Source of the DNA: Anisus vortex
Lineage: Eukaryota; Mollusca; Gastropoda; Planorbidae
NCBI GenBank assembly: GCA_949126835.1
Contig: OX421506.1
Coordinates: 25,939,301-26,003,300 of the forward strand
Direction: 5' to 3'
Length of the DNA stretch: 64,000 nt
Below, piece after piece: positions 33,830 through 45,536 of the stretch (position 1 is its first letter; each line of letters opens with the position of its first letter). Both the position numbers and the translations under genes were made by a program. Under the pieces are notes generated by a model. That model was not told where the DNA came from. It was given only the letters and a program-made list of their open reading frames with translations, and ran no database searches.

Positions 33830-35392
33830 TAATCTAAAAAAACAACAACAGAAAATCAAAATGAAATTTGAATTAAACAAACAAACACGCACGCACACAA
33901 CATACATGTATATATATATCAAGAGGTCAAGATATTATAACATAAGGCGCAATATTTAACCCTATTGCTGAATAAGAATACACATTCTTATATCTATCAT
34001 AAAAAGCTAAGCGTATAATGGGAAATGGAAACTTGTGCATGTAAATAGTTTCCACACAAACCTTTATAGTGTCCTGATATTAAATCTAATGACGCATTCC
34101 ATAACAGACATACTTGGATTATTGTTTAATGCTTTGAATTGCTTCCTAAACCAAAATATTGAGATAAACAAAACAGCTGAATCTACCTTTAGACTTCACA
34201 GTAAAAGATATCCATTTAACGTTCGCTCTGCATAGACTTGAAAAAGTTTTAGTCTGACGTTAGCCACCTACTTAACCTGAATTTATTTTTACCTATTGCA
34301 ACGTATGACCTTAAAACTAACGAGTTACCAGATTTAATGAAGTAAAGTAACGTCACTAGATTGAGGTGGAGGCTTTGTCCTAGTCGCCAAGGTTTGAATA
34401 GTCACTAAAATGACTATTAAAAAAAGAAGAATAAAAACAACAACAATCAAAGGTAGCTAACAATTCGTTAACTATGCTATCGACAAAAACTTCAATTTAA
34501 AAAAAAAGAAAATATTTAAAGACATCTGTCTTACCGTCTAAATTAACTTACTAATAACTGCAAATAAAAATACTACATAGGCGCTAACCACTGCCAATGG
34601 CACTATTTTCCCTAGTTACACCACTGATCTGGATACATTAACTTATTAAGTTTCCTAAAATGAATTATTATGTGCATTTTGAATAATGGATTGTCATATT
34701 AAATGTTCCTTAAAAAAAAACACAACGGTTAGTTAAAAAATAACCTACCTTTTATTCATTTATATGAATGCATTTAGATAATCACATTATGACTAAAATA
34801 TATAATTAAACATAGTTTATCTAAAAGTGAACTTAAAGTATCATGTGACCATGCAGGGTCTTAGTTTACCAACCCCAGGAATATTTAGTTATGCGTGTCG
34901 TCAATCGAAGAGTGGTTCGTCGGTTATGTCAAGATACACGACTGACTGCGTCTTTGGATTTTCCCATAAAAAAAAATAAACGAAAATTATCGGTATACAT
35001 TTCTCGGAAAACAGCTTTCGGAGTATCATAAAATTTCTAATCTTTCTATGACAAAGAAAATAATGTAGCATTATATTTGTTTCTATTATGGAAGTGGAAT
35101 TCAACAATGTTAAAAAACTACATGTTAAGCTTAATTTTACAACTTTGAGATTCATTTGCCCCTGAAAACAACAGTCCCCTACGCCCCTAGCATAATTAAT
35201 TTATCAGCAAAGGAATCTTATGCATTATTGGGATATTGGGATACGGCACAGCTTTAAAAAATGATGATGGTATGATGATGGTATATATTTAGTGCTGAAT
35301 TGCTAAACATAGGGTCTTGAGCTGAAGCTCTGTTAGACACGGCCCTGTATTTTCTATAAACCTGTAGACTACTGTATTTTGTATATGAGTCA
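33830..35392. other. Upstream flank of the GIMAP pseudogene; no gene seen
   Basis: Patches near 34,125-34,180 (TTTAATGCTTTGAATTGCTT then CCTAAACCAAA) match the upstream flank of the intact paralogue near 63,078-63,110, marking the extent of the old duplication. The remainder is unrecognised. Confidence 0.5.
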
Positions 35393-35700
35393 GCTTAGCA
35401 CATGGGCGCCCGCAGGGGGGGGCAAGGGGGGGCACTTGCCCCCCCTGGAAAAGTCCCCCCCCCCCCCCGATTAATAGAAAAAAAAAATTTGGACTAAAAT
35501 AGACACAAAAATTAATAATTAAAACATTTATAATTAATTTTAACAACTGTGACTCCTTCCATTGTCATATCGATCTCATTATCTTTGGGGATTAATCAGG
35601 TATACCACATTGATAATTTTGATAGTGAAGCCTTGAGTTAGTTTGATTTTCGGAAAACGCGCTAATACAAAAGTAGCCAAAATTTCATCGACTTGTTACC

Positions 35701-35800
35701 TTGCCGTATGCCTTACTAGTTTTGCTAACATTACCAGCAACAACATGTACGGTGGAGCGATCGTTCAGTAAAATCTTCGGCATTTTACGTCTCGAGAGAC
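35701..35800 (+). pseudogene. hAT transposase fragment 1
   Basis: Encodes LLVLLTLPATTCTVERSFSK, then IFGILRLERR. TxxxERxFS is the conserved core of the hAT C-terminal dimerisation domain. The frame is interrupted at about 35,785-35,810 where antisense LINE sequence begins. Confidence 0.8.
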
Positions 35801-37080
35801 GATTCATTTCCCTTGCAGGCCCTCATGTGGCTAAAGAGGCCAATCCTGGACGTACAGGCACGGTCATACTTGCTGCAGGGCACTTGCCCCCCACTTGTAG
35901 CGGAGTGGACCACATTTTTCTTTTTCCTGGCGTGCTCATCTCCCGCAAGCCTGAAACTTTCTTTGATTCCTGCCCTCCAAGTGGGCCTATCCTGCGCCAT
36001 GATCTCCCCACTGTTTGGGTCAATTTGGAGTTGTTTCATATCTCTTTTGCAGACATCCGCAAATCTCAGTTTTGGACGTCCAGCAGGTCTCTGTCCCGAA
36101 GCTAACGTTCCATATAGAATGTCCTGTGGAAGTCGACCCTGTGGCATTCGGCGTACATGACCTAGCCAGCTGAGACATCTGTTACTGAGAGTATTACGGA
36201 TGTCTTGACACTCTGCTCTTCGTAGGACCTCTGCGATTGAAACCCTGTTCTGCCATCTTATATCTAAAATAAGTCTGAGACACCTAAGGTAAAAGGTGTT
36301 CAGTTTTCTCTCCTCCCAGGAATATGTGCTCCATGTCTCACAGCCGTACAGCAGGGTAATCAGAACACATGTTCGATAAACTGGCGACTTAGTGGAGCGT
36401 GTGAGCAGAGGGTTCATCCAGACTCGTTTTTTTTAAAAATCTTGCCTTAGTGCCCATGGCTTTAGCTATTCTACTATTAATCTCCACATCTAGGAGCACA
36501 CTGCTTGAGATTTTGGCTTTGAGCCTGTTTAGATTGAAGAGCTTTCCAGATCTGCTTGTGTGAAGGTAGACACCCTCGTTGCAGTCTCCATAAGCATAGT
36601 ACAGTAGACACGAGAAGAATATTCCAAACAAGGTGGGAGCAAGTACGCAGTCTTGTTTAACACCGCTGCGGACTTCAAAGGGCTCTGATTAAACTTCACT
36701 GTGCACCTGGTTTTCTAAAAAAAAAACAGGCAATGAAAGAGAGCAGTTTTGGAGGGAATCCTATTTTTGCCAGGAGTTTGAGCACTTCTGCTGACCATAT
36801 CAAATGCTTTAGTGAGATCAACGAAAGCAATGTATAATGGCTTATTCATCTTGCGGAACTTCTCTTGTAGCAGTCGAATGGAGGAGATCATGTCTATAGT
36901 GGATAAGTCGCTTCTGAAACCGCACTGAGACTCTGGATAGACTCTAGATGACAGCACCTGCAGCCTTGATAGTGCCTCTTGCAAGGATCTTACCAACTAT
37001 GCTCAAAAGGGAGATTCCTGTCTTTTTGCAGTCGCTGCGGTCCCCTTTGATTTTATATAATGTAACGAAATCTGCTAAAT
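35785..37080 (-). pseudogene. LINE reverse transcriptase inserted in the hAT element
   Basis: Reading leftwards: KGDRSDC near 37,040, ISLLSIVGK, VYPESQCGFRSDLSTIDM, PLYIAFVDLTKAFDMVSRS, a degenerate middle, then VLITLLYGCETWS, LNTFYLRCLRLILDIRWQ, CLSWLGHVRRMPQGRLP and GRPKLRFADVCKRDMK. This is an RTE/jockey-type polyprotein missing the central ADD region by deletion and bearing several frame breaks. It belongs to the same broad family as the relics at 1.8, 14.5 and 27.8 kb. Confidence 0.85.
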
Positions 37081-37109
37081 GGCTGTGTGACGCGTCTTGG
37101 TAAATATGG

Positions 37110-37165
37110 TGTGCGGCTGGCTGGTCCTATTGTTGGTTCACCGGACTGTCAACCCTGCTGACCGT
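37110..37165 (+). mobile_element. tRNA-like SINE head fragment
   Basis: GGCTGGTCCTATTGTTGGTT then CACCGGACTGTCAACC resembles the head of the SINE at 2,862-2,930 (GTCTGGTCCAGCGGTTAGTT, CACCGAACTGTCAACC). Confidence 0.4.
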
Positions 37166-37934
37166 TCACTTTCGCCCCAACACATGTTAATATTATTGAT
37201 ATTTTGATCTCAGTTTTACCGAGATGTCCTATTTTTTTTTTCCAAATATGTTTATTCAAGATTTTACATGTACAATCTCTTTTATATACATACAGAAAAG
37301 GAAATAGAAGAACAATTCATACAAATCCGTTTGAATCCTTTTAAATTAATGTCCAAGTTATCGTTAAATGGTATAGATACATAGTAATCATACAAACTGA
37401 GTAGTTATTGTAATGCTTAAAAATATACATATAAATTCTTTAGTCATATAATATTTATATAATTTTCAAATACTTTTTACAGTTTGATCATTTTAAAGTT
37501 ATAAATGTAAGCCATTAATTCTTTTTTATAAAAGAAAAAAATACAGAAATATTAGCTCAAATGAAACGAAATAATTATCTCCCTTTAATTAACAAATGTT
37601 TCTACGTTTGATTCAATAGTGATGCCGAACAAGTTCTGTTTTGTGATATAACAAATTTTACTGATTATTATTATTTCTTTATATACATTCAACATTGTGG
37701 TATTCATAACAAGATTTAATTATTAGAGGATTAAAATAATTTACGTTAAACAGTTGTAAATAAACATTTCCTGCATTAATTGTTTTGTCCATTTAAGGAG
37801 TTTATATTTAAAACATTAATAATTACAGAAATTACATGATATAGTGCTATTAAATAAGTCTCTTATATTTCTAAATAATAATACAAATACATTTGTTTTA
37901 GAATTAATGATAGGCCTATGTATGTTTAATTAAA
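37166..37934. other. AT-rich stretch inside the hAT element
   Basis: No coding frame or known repeat is recognised. It sits between the nested LINE and the resumed transposase and may be part of another insertion. Confidence 0.4.
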
Positions 37935-38160
37935 ATTAAGTTGGGGGGCGGTGAGCGGTAAGATTTTAAAAGGGTGCGGTGAGCCGAAAAAGGTTGAAAG
38001 CCTATGGCTTAGATCTACAATGTCAGATGAACGTCTGTCAAGATTGTGCATGTTGTTAGTACACAGAGACAAAGTGAACAGCAACAAAAAAGAGTTTATG
38101 GACAAAATTGTAGATATGTTTGGTAGCGATAACAGACGACTCCAGTTCTTGTTTAAATAA
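37935..38160 (+). pseudogene. hAT transposase fragment 2, preceded by a hAT-like end
   Basis: From about 38,009 the frame reads LRSTMSDERLSRLCMLLVHR and continues to a stop after RRLQFLFK, matching the extreme C-terminus of hAT transposases (LRSTMxxERLxxLxLL). The preceding 37,935-38,007, read on the minus strand, is TTTCAACCTTTTTCGGCTCA with further CACCGC repeats, a typical terminus of a different hAT-like MITE. So a second element probably sits against the break. Confidence 0.7.
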
Positions 38161-38275
38161 TACATTTTATTTTAAATTTACGTTGTAATATTGTTTGTTT
38201 AAAGTAAGCTTTTTTGTATGGTTTACGTCTATTATATACATATATTGTGCTAATAAAAAATGTGTTGCTACAGTA

Positions 38276-38363
38276 TGCATGGGGCACGGGTATGCCGTGG
38301 CCACAGAAACTGGTGAACGCTGCTTCATCGGACCTATGGATCAATTCGGTCCGACGGGTACTT
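38276..38363 (+). mobile_element. SINE 3' body fragment
   Basis: TATGCCGTGGCCACAGAAAC, TGGTGAACGCTGCTTCATCG and TTCGGTCCGACGGGTACTT are the 3' third of the main SINE family. The tRNA head is absent. Confidence 0.75.
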
Positions 38364-38927
38364 ACACACACAGTATGCCCTTCATTGCTACAGTGTACTA
38401 CAATTACTTCAGTGTTCTGTCCGTTCGTTCACCATACAAATGCGCTCAGTAAATTAAAACTACATTAAAACATTACTAAAAAATATTTTGCCCCCCCCTA
38501 GAAAATTTTCTGCGGGCGCCCATGGCTTAGCATCAGCTGTTTGTAGGGCGTAACCTTAGAAACTAGTCATATCGATCGAAAGTGTTTAATTCTACATAAC
38601 TTAGAAGTAAGAAATAAGCATCCACCCTTTGTTTTATTTACTTTTTTTATACACAAGCACATAGCATCTAAGTTCCCTTGTGCAATATGCCATTAGTATA
38701 AATAAGAATGCTTAAAACGTTTATAACTAACAGGTAAACAAGTAGATTGTGGCTTATATAATTGCTCGTAACATAAAACGAATCCATGCGGGTTTGGAAA
38801 TGAGGCCTTGGAAGGGTAAATAATTACGTACTTTTCATATAGCAAGGTAATAAATATCCCACATCATACATATTTCATTGGTTTAAACAATGAAATAAAA
38901 AAAACATTTTTTATGTTTTATTGGTAG

Positions 38928-39114
38928 AGCTAACATTTATTAAATTTGAAAAAGTTTTAAACGTATCTATTCCGAAATCTAATCTATCACGCGTCTATGT
39001 GAAGGCAGAAATTTCGAGGAAAGTCTCTTGCTTTGGCTCAGGTAAGAACATTGGCCCACAATATGTTTACAGTACTGGCGTTTACAAGTGTTTAGCTTCC
39101 ATTAGCCAAATAAG
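38928..39114 (+). other. Candidate orphan exon, possibly Ig-like
   Basis: A 187-bp open block is bounded by an acceptor (TTTTATTGGTAG) and a strong donor (ATAAG|GTAAGT). It encodes LTFIKFEKVLNVSIPKSNLS, a middle with SRKVSCFGSG, and the end STGVYKCLASISQI. The spacing of the two cysteines and the GVYKC phrase resemble the end of an immunoglobulin-type domain. An internal GTAAGA donor also exists near 39,041. No partner exons were found nearby, so it may be an exon of a longer gene, a relic, or chance. Confidence 0.3.
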
Positions 39115-39248
39115 GTAAGTTGTTTTCATGTAGAACATAACATAATAAGATTTCTTATGTTGAGATGGTAGTAATAAGTAGTATTATGAGGCAAGGTCCA
39201 GTGTCCAGAATGTAAATGTAAGATTTGATTTCGGTTATCTCCTTTATG

Positions 39249-39406
39249 GGGGTGCGGTGGCCAAGCGGTAGCGAAGGCCATGAACTCGAATCCCTACGAA
39301 GGCTGGAATTCGTTCCCGGGTCTGGAGGGCGTCCCTGAGTCTACGCAGCTCTGATTAGTATCTTACCATACACCTAGTATGCCGTGGCTACCAGCCCTAT
39401 GGCTCA
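39249..39406 (+). mobile_element. tRNA-derived SINE, internally deleted
   Basis: GGTGCGGTGGCCAAGCGGTAGC, AACTCGAATCCCTACGAAGG, GTCTGGAGGGCGTCCCTGAG and TATGCCGTGGCTACCAGCCC show head, B box, body and 3' part with gaps relative to the copies at 10.4 and 45.3 kb. Confidence 0.75.
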
Positions 39407-40070
39407 TAATTAAATTTATATTTTGTGGTTTCAGCCTAGTTCCAAATCATTCGAGTTATTTTTAATGGCACACACATAGACAACAATGAAGTCTTAATAA
39501 GTTATATTTTTCTTTTTAAAAGAAATAAACATGCCTTTTACGTTGGCGTCTGTGTATTTATACCTAGCTTTACACCATTGATAGTTTTATTATTTAAACT
39601 CTATTTCCTATAGCTTTCGACACTATTTAATGTCCAATCCAAAATAGCGTAAGGGGTTAGGATAGGAATGGGCAACTAGCATATATTAAAAATCGTTTAA
39701 ATATTAAATGCATTGCATGGCATTATTATTAAAATAACGTCTATTAAAATGTTTCACATAATATTAATTTTGCTTTTATTGATTAAAATTTAGAATTAAA
39801 AAATATTATTATATACATTTCACTCCTTGTAAACTAGAGAATAATACTTCCTTATTTGTTTTCCGAGAAAATATCGCAAAAAAAGATTGTTTAGAGGCCT
39901 ACATTCGTTTATCTTCGCTTAGAGTTCAAATAGGAACGTCATTATCAAAGAATACAAAAAGTTGATATGGTCACAAACATATTATCCTGTTTCGGAAAAA
40001 AATAGTTTGATATAAAAGGGTCGAAGTCCAAAGGTAAAAGGTCAGTCAGAGGCAGTAGGCCTATTGTAAG

Positions 40071-40331
40071 ATCCTGTAATTCATTATTTTTTGGCCCTGT
40101 AATTAATTTTTTTATGGTCCTTTAATTAATTATTTAATGGCCATGTAATTAATTATTTAATGGTCTTGTAGTTATTTATTGTATTGCCATGTAATTATTA
40201 TTTGATGGTCCTGTTATTAATTATTTAAATGGCCCTGCAATTAATTGTTTTATGTCGGTGTAATTAATTATTGCACTGTAGTTAATTATTATAGGGCCCT
40301 ATAATTATTTATTGTAAGGTCCTGTATTCAA
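40071..40331. repeat. About 23-bp minisatellite upstream of a GIMAP gene
   Basis: About eleven diverged copies of a unit near GGCCCTGTAATTAATTATTT plus AAT. The array ends about 170 bp before the ATG of the GIMAP gene and about 147 bp before its predicted 5'UTR acceptor, so it probably lies in a leader intron. Confidence 0.85.
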
Positions 40332-40501
40332 TTTTTGCTTAGTCGACTGTTACAGACTATAACCATAGTTTTTAATTTCTCATTGAGCGCAAGGCAATAC
40401 AAAGCTTTTCTAAAAATCTTACTATATCATAAAAGCCTATTTATATAGTTTATAAATAAATCTTTAATCTTTTCACAGCTCAAATCAAAAGCGACATCAA
40501 A

Positions 40502-41794
40502 ATGTCCAGCGCCTCTTTAAAAAAAGATGCCCTTGACCTTCTTTTAATAGGAAAAACTGGCAACGGCAAAAGTGCCACCGGAAACACAATTCTAAGAAGA
40601 AAAGCCTTTAAGAGTGTCCCCAGTTCAACATCCGTTACGAAATCCATACAGTCTGATTATTCAGAAGTAAACGGACGTGTCATTAAGGTCGTTGATGGAC
40701 CAAGCGTGGGAGACACAGACATGAAACATACGGAGGCATTGCAGCTAGTTCTCAGCAGTGTCCAGGAGGCAATCGCAGCCAATCCAGAAGGTTATCACGC
40801 TTTTCTCTTGGTGGTGAAATTTGGCGGCAGGTTCACCGCAGAAGACACACAAACGATCTCAATCCTGAAGAGCATTTTTGGAGAGGACTTTGTGGCGAGA
40901 TACTGCATCCTAGTGGTCACGTGCGGGGACAGCTTTGACCCCGAAGAAACGGAAACAGATTCTTTCGAGTCCTGGTGCTTGTCTCAGAAGGGCGTTTTCA
41001 GAAATCTTGTAGAAGAATGTAATAGACGTGTCATTCTTTTGGACAACAGAACTAAGGATCCGGTAAAGCAAAAGGAGCAGCTACAAAGGCTGTTTTCTAT
41101 CGTAGACAGCTTAAGTGCTCTAGGTATGAGATATAGCGGAGAACACTTCAAAATGGCTCAGAAAAACAGAGATAGATTGATGATTGAGTCTAAAGTTCCC
41201 ATTATTAAAGAAGAGAGCTTCAGAGAGATCAGTCTTATTATACAACAGTTGGGGAAAATTCAAGTGGAAGATGCCGAAAATCAGTTGGCTCCACTGGAAG
41301 ACCTGAAGAAAAGAGCTGAGCTGCTTTTGAAGAGTGTGGAAGAACAAGACAAAGGAACCGGGGCCCTGAAAGCAGTGATCGCCAACGTGAAACACGTCAA
41401 AGAATGTGTTGATGAGCAAGTGTCATGCGCGAAACAGTCCATTGAAATAAAACGCGACAGCGAAAAACGTAGGCAAGAAATCGAGAAATTACGGGAAGAA
41501 AAAGAACAGCGTAGGCGAGATTTGGACGAGGAGAAGCGACAGGAGCTGGAGCAAAAGATGGCTTTGATGGAAACAGAAAACAAGGAGCTTCAGAAGAAGA
41601 TAATGTTGAGAGAAGCGGATCTGCAGCAGAAAGCACTGGCGGCTGAAGAAGAGTACAGAAGAGTTAAGAATGACGAAACATATTCAAATATTGCAACTGT
41701 TGGCCAAACCTTATTGGAACATGCTCTACCTTTATTATTTAAAATGATTGGACAGCTTGCTTTAGAGGATGATGATTCCAGTGATGAATATTAG
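40502..41794 (+). CDS. GIMAP/AIG1-like GTPase with coiled-coil tail
   Basis: 430 residues in one exon, with an acceptor (TCTTTTCACAG) 24 bp before the ATG, so a noncoding leader exon is likely upstream. AIG1-type GTP-binding domain about 10-215: P-loop GKTGNGKSATG (17-27), VVDGPSVGDTD (63-73), LLVVKFGGRFTAED, VVTCGDSFD and ILLDNRTKD. The G3 box, DxxG in the family and DGPG in the paralogue, reads DGPS here, replacing the glycine that contacts the gamma-phosphate. Residues about 265-400 form a highly charged coiled coil; the tail is a hydrophobic stretch (LLEHALPLLFKMIGQLAL) and an acidic end. GIMAPs bind GTP, oligomerise on membranes and act in immune-cell survival in vertebrates. Role here is inferred only from family. 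Confidence 0.95.
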   Translation: MSSASLKKDALDLLLIGKTGNGKSATGNTILRRKAFKSVPSSTSVTKSIQSDYSEVNGRVIKVVDGPSVGDTDMKHTEALQLVLSSVQEAIAANPEGYHAFLLVVKFGGRFTAEDTQTISILKSIFGEDFVARYCILVVTCGDSFDPEETETDSFESWCLSQKGVFRNLVEECNRRVILLDNRTKDPVKQKEQLQRLFSIVDSLSALGMRYSGEHFKMAQKNRDRLMIESKVPIIKEESFREISLIIQQLGKIQVEDAENQLAPLEDLKKRAELLLKSVEEQDKGTGALKAVIANVKHVKECVDEQVSCAKQSIEIKRDSEKRRQEIEKLREEKEQRRRDLDEEKRQELEQKMALMETENKELQKKIMLREADLQQKALAAEEEYRRVKNDETYSNIATVGQTLLEHALPLLFKMIGQLALEDDDSSDEY

Positions 41795-42992
41795 TCTATT
41801 AACAATAGACTTGTCAATGTGCGTCCATCTTCAAAATTACACAAGCAGATGTAGATCTTTTAATTTTTTTATTTTACGAATTATTATACACGTTTTCTAC
41901 AAATATTTTTTTTAAGCATTATACTTCAAGTGTAAAATGTATTTTAACTTCCCTTAACTTTGTATTATATATTGATAGATTACATAAATATTATTGTATA
42001 TTTTAGTATTACTTATGCACACACTCAAATATATATATATATGTTATATGTACATAGATAGAGAGAAGGGAATGAAGAGAGAGAGAGAGAGTTCATTTTA
42101 TTTTAATTCAATCAACAACAACACATTTAATATATCATTATTATTGTGTGCATGTGTTAGTAGTATTGCATGCATTCATTTTCCAAGGAAAAAGAAAACC
42201 TCCACGTAAAATATCCAACATACTACTTGTAACCTACATTCAAACTGGAACTTGCCCCGATGTTATCTACCCATAACCAAACTTTATTTTTTCCTTTTCA
42301 ATGCAAGGTAGATCTATTCCTTGGGGAAAATATAAAGAAACAAATTATATATCGTCTCTATAAACACACCATGCGGTAAACTTACATGAAAGGGCTGCCG
42401 TTTCAGAGTTGATTTGTGCCTTTGAAATTGGCCTGGGTATAGGCCTTGATTTAGGCTCAATGAGTAATGATTCTAAAGACACCACTATTTAATTGTAAAG
42501 TCAAGATAATTCGGTAATATAGAAAATAACAAAAATGTAAATAACTTTCCTAGATTTCGTTATTTCGTTCGTTTGTTGATTTGTATTGACTCTCTGTTTG
42601 ACAGCTCAAAACAAACGCTATGTATATTTATTTTATGGATATATCATTGTATTTCAATTTGTTAATTAAAAATAAAGAGATTGATATTAGATAAACTGGA
42701 ACGAAATTACAAACGGTATATGACGACTATAAAAACTTTGAATGTATCGAAGAACTCATTTTGATATAATATTTGTTTTTCAAGTAAACGAATTTGTAGC
42801 ATTATAAATAAAAGTTTTGTTGAGTGTACGCGAGATATTTTTTTCTCTTTAATACAATTTATTTAAAACAACTAATATTCGTTACTTTATCATTTCTGTA
42901 ATGCATTTAAAAATTGTGTTTAAAACAATATACAAGAAATCTGTCGTACTGGGTCCTGAGCGAAGCCTGCAAACTGTAGTTGTAAACTAGGG
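41795..42992. other. Downstream of GIMAP; no gene seen
   Basis: AT-rich with a short TA repeat near 42,030 and GA repeat near 42,078. Likely 3' untranslated region at the start; nothing else recognised. Confidence 0.5.
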
Positions 42993-43198
42993 CAGGGGTC
43001 GGCAAACTTTTGATAATAGTGTACCAAAGTAGGATTTCAAATATATTCAGCGCGCCAACAGCTTAACAGTCATTATTTTCTATCACTCAATTTCTTGTAG
43101 AAGAGGCTTGAACTGCATTTTGGGGTGTCTTCTGCGTGCCAATGAAAATCCTTATGTGTGCCAAGATTGGCAAGCGTTTCGTAGGTTGCCGATCCCTG
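42993..43198. mobile_element. 206-bp hAT-type MITE
   Basis: Ends are CAGGGGTCGGCAAACTTTTG and, complemented, CAGGGATCGGCAACCTACGA. Flanks AACTAGGG and AACTAAGT are an imperfect (6/8) 8-bp duplication. Relatives: the end at 24,913 in the receptor intron. Confidence 0.75.
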
Positions 43199-44810
43199 AA
43201 CTAAGTTGTAATTCACGGTGGACTGCTCCCCAGTCGCAGCACCAGGGACCCCCTGCACGGATATATTTAGTCAACTAAATCATGTGAGGGAGATGGGGCG
43301 GGGAGGAAGTAAGATGACGACCGCACGTCCCGAAGAAAGGAGTACTATACCTGCGCTTGTCGCTCACTTGGCAAAAGGGCGAGCGCACCTATGACCTATT
43401 ATGGTGACCGTTGAGTCGCAATATGAGCGTAACGGTATGTTGTTGTTTTTTTTGTTCCTGTTTATTGTCTCTTTGTCTTAGACTCGCCAGAACACTTAAC
43501 AGTTTTTAAAGCGCGAGGCGTAATGCAGTAAAGGAAATTATGTTTTTAAAGCATAGAGAAACCCTATTTATTCTCCGATAATTCAATCAAGTCTTTTAAA
43601 TACAGTAGGTTTTTAAAGAAATAACTTTATTCATCTTGGCATTAACAGTTTGGTAGGACTATAAATTAAATGGTTTACATTTTTCTTTTAATCTTTCACC
43701 ACTAAGTTGTGTTACATGCGCAATATTGAGTTTTAAATCGAGTCATCGTGACCTTGACATACCTTGTCCGTTCATTGTAACGTTTCATAAGAAATATTGA
43801 TTTCTAAGAGTTGGAACGGGTCAAGGTCGGCTGCTCAACTGTTAATGCCTCGGGAAATGAAATACTGCAATTTTGCACCTGCTGTTTTTTTTTTCAATCT
43901 AAGTTGTGTATACATGCAAAATCTTCAGTTTCAACTGTTATAAAATCACAATTGGCTTGACATACCTGGCCATTCATTGTAACTTTCAACATTAGCTATA
44001 ATTTACTTCTAAAAATTGGCATTGATCTAGGTCAGTTCCTCAAGTTTTAATTCCTAGGGAACTACAAGATAGGCTAATTACTAGTAAATAGTAATAGATT
44101 GTTACTATGTTAATTTTCTAAATATTGCTATGCTTTTTCCTTTTTATATGTTGTTTTTTTATCTATATGTATCTATATGTATTGAATACATTCCCATACA
44201 AAGCTAACGATGCTGCTTTTTAAAGAAAAATTTTTTGTTTTTAAGATTTTTTTTGGGAGGGAGAGGAGGGGGGGAGTTACAGTTACATTATTTTTTTGTT
44301 TCTGTCAATGTGACATTCAAATATTTAATAAAACGAATACTTTTCATCCCAAGTTCTTAACCTAAGTCAGACTTCTTTTCAATTTTCGTTCTCTACTTAT
44401 TATTTTGTTTTGCCTACCAATTTGCCGATTTTTTTTTCTTCTAGCTTACAGAAGCTGCTTTTAATGAGGTTATTGTGGCAACCTACACTTATTGATAATT
44501 AAAGTCCGGCCTGACATTAAATAGTATAGTAACAGTCTTTAAAAACCATAAATATTAACACACTTACACAAGAAAACGGACGTGTTTAAATCAATTCTCA
44601 GCAATACATTAAAAATGTATACAGTTTCAATTCGTGTATCTTAAGACATTGTTTTTTTTAAATAGTGTTTACATTTTTTAAAGAGAAAATTTCAGGTGTT
44701 TTTTTTTAATATTTATTTTTAGTATTTTTTTATGTAAGGTATAAATTGTGACTTGTTTAAGGCTTGCATTAGGATCCTCTCAACTTCAATAAACAATGAC
44801 TTGATATTAT
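43199..44810. other. Non-coding stretch, nothing recognised
   Basis: Two similar phrases near 43,740-43,850 and 43,940-44,050 (TTGACATACCT, CCGTTCATTGTAAC or CATTCATTGTAAC, GGTCAAGGTCGG or GTCTAGGTCAG type) suggest an old internal duplication of about 200 bp. No gene. Confidence 0.4.
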
Positions 44811-45225
44811 TGTGATGTATGAGTTTAGAATGAATTAATTCCCTTGTTAATTTTAGTTGTGATTACCTTCCTTTGTAACTGATGGTCACATTCTTTTGGT
44901 GACAATGGTTGACCCTTGTCCGTTCGGCATGAGCGAGCACAAATGACTATGTGGTGTGTAGATTTTTAGTAACAGAGTGTATCGAGAGACTGGATAGGCT
45001 GTTGCCTATGCTTCTTGTGTACTTCTTAAATCGTATTATTATTATCATTGCCTTGATTAATGTTGAGCTTCAATGGTATGTGTTATTTTGAATTAGAAGT
45101 TGTTAGTAATTATTCTAACGTTTCTAAATTGCTTTGATGAAAGTTTGGGCGAGTGTTAAGGATTCTTCAAGGGTATCAAACATGAATTGCAATAAACAGT
45201 CCACCATCGACAGCGATAAGTAACA
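44811..45225. repeat. Candidate solo LTR, family 1 copy 2
   Basis: Starts TGTGATGTATGAG, ends AAGTAACA; internal blocks GTCACATTCTTTTGGTGAC and GCTTCTTGTG match 28,959-29,407. Flanks TTAT/GTAT do not give a clean duplication. About 40 bp shorter than its relative. Confidence 0.5.
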
Positions 45226-45263
45226 GTATGTATGTATTTATTTATTTTGTTATCGCTCTATTC

Positions 45264-45536
45264 ACACTGTGGCCGAGCCGCAGCGGCAGCACGTTCGCCT
45301 TGCGTAACAAAGCGTCTAGGTTCGAATCCTGTTTAAGGCTAGGATATTTTCCTCGCGACTCGAGGGTGTCCCTGAATCTTCTAATCTCCGAATGGGTACC
45401 TGACACTAGTTGGGGGTAAATAAAGGCGGCTGGGCATTGTGCTAGCCCACATCCCCTCGTATGCCGTGGCCACAGAAACTGGTGAACGCTGCTTCACTAT
45501 CCCTATGATCAGTTTGGTTCGAATGGTACTTTACTA
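45264..45536 (+). mobile_element. Full-length tRNA-derived SINE
   Basis: Head GTGGCCGAGCCGCAGCGGCA, B box TAGGTTCGAATCC, body CTCGAGGGTGTCCCTGA, GGGTAAATAAAGGCGGC, GGCCACAGAAACTGGTGAAC and end GGTTCGAATGGTACTTTAC. The most complete copy in the window. Confidence 0.9.

Larger units (their letters stand above)
35401..38524 (+). mobile_element. hAT element with nested insertions
   Basis: Terminal inverted repeat CATGGGCGCCCGCAG at 35,401 and its complement ending at 38,524, flanked by a perfect 8-bp duplication GCTTAGCA (35,393-35,400 and 38,525-38,532). A subterminal G/C hairpin lies at about 35,415-35,446. Two separated pieces of a hAT transposase C-terminus are inside, split by a minus-strand LINE, AT-rich DNA and another hAT-like end. 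A SINE fragment lies after the transposase stop. Confidence 0.87.
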
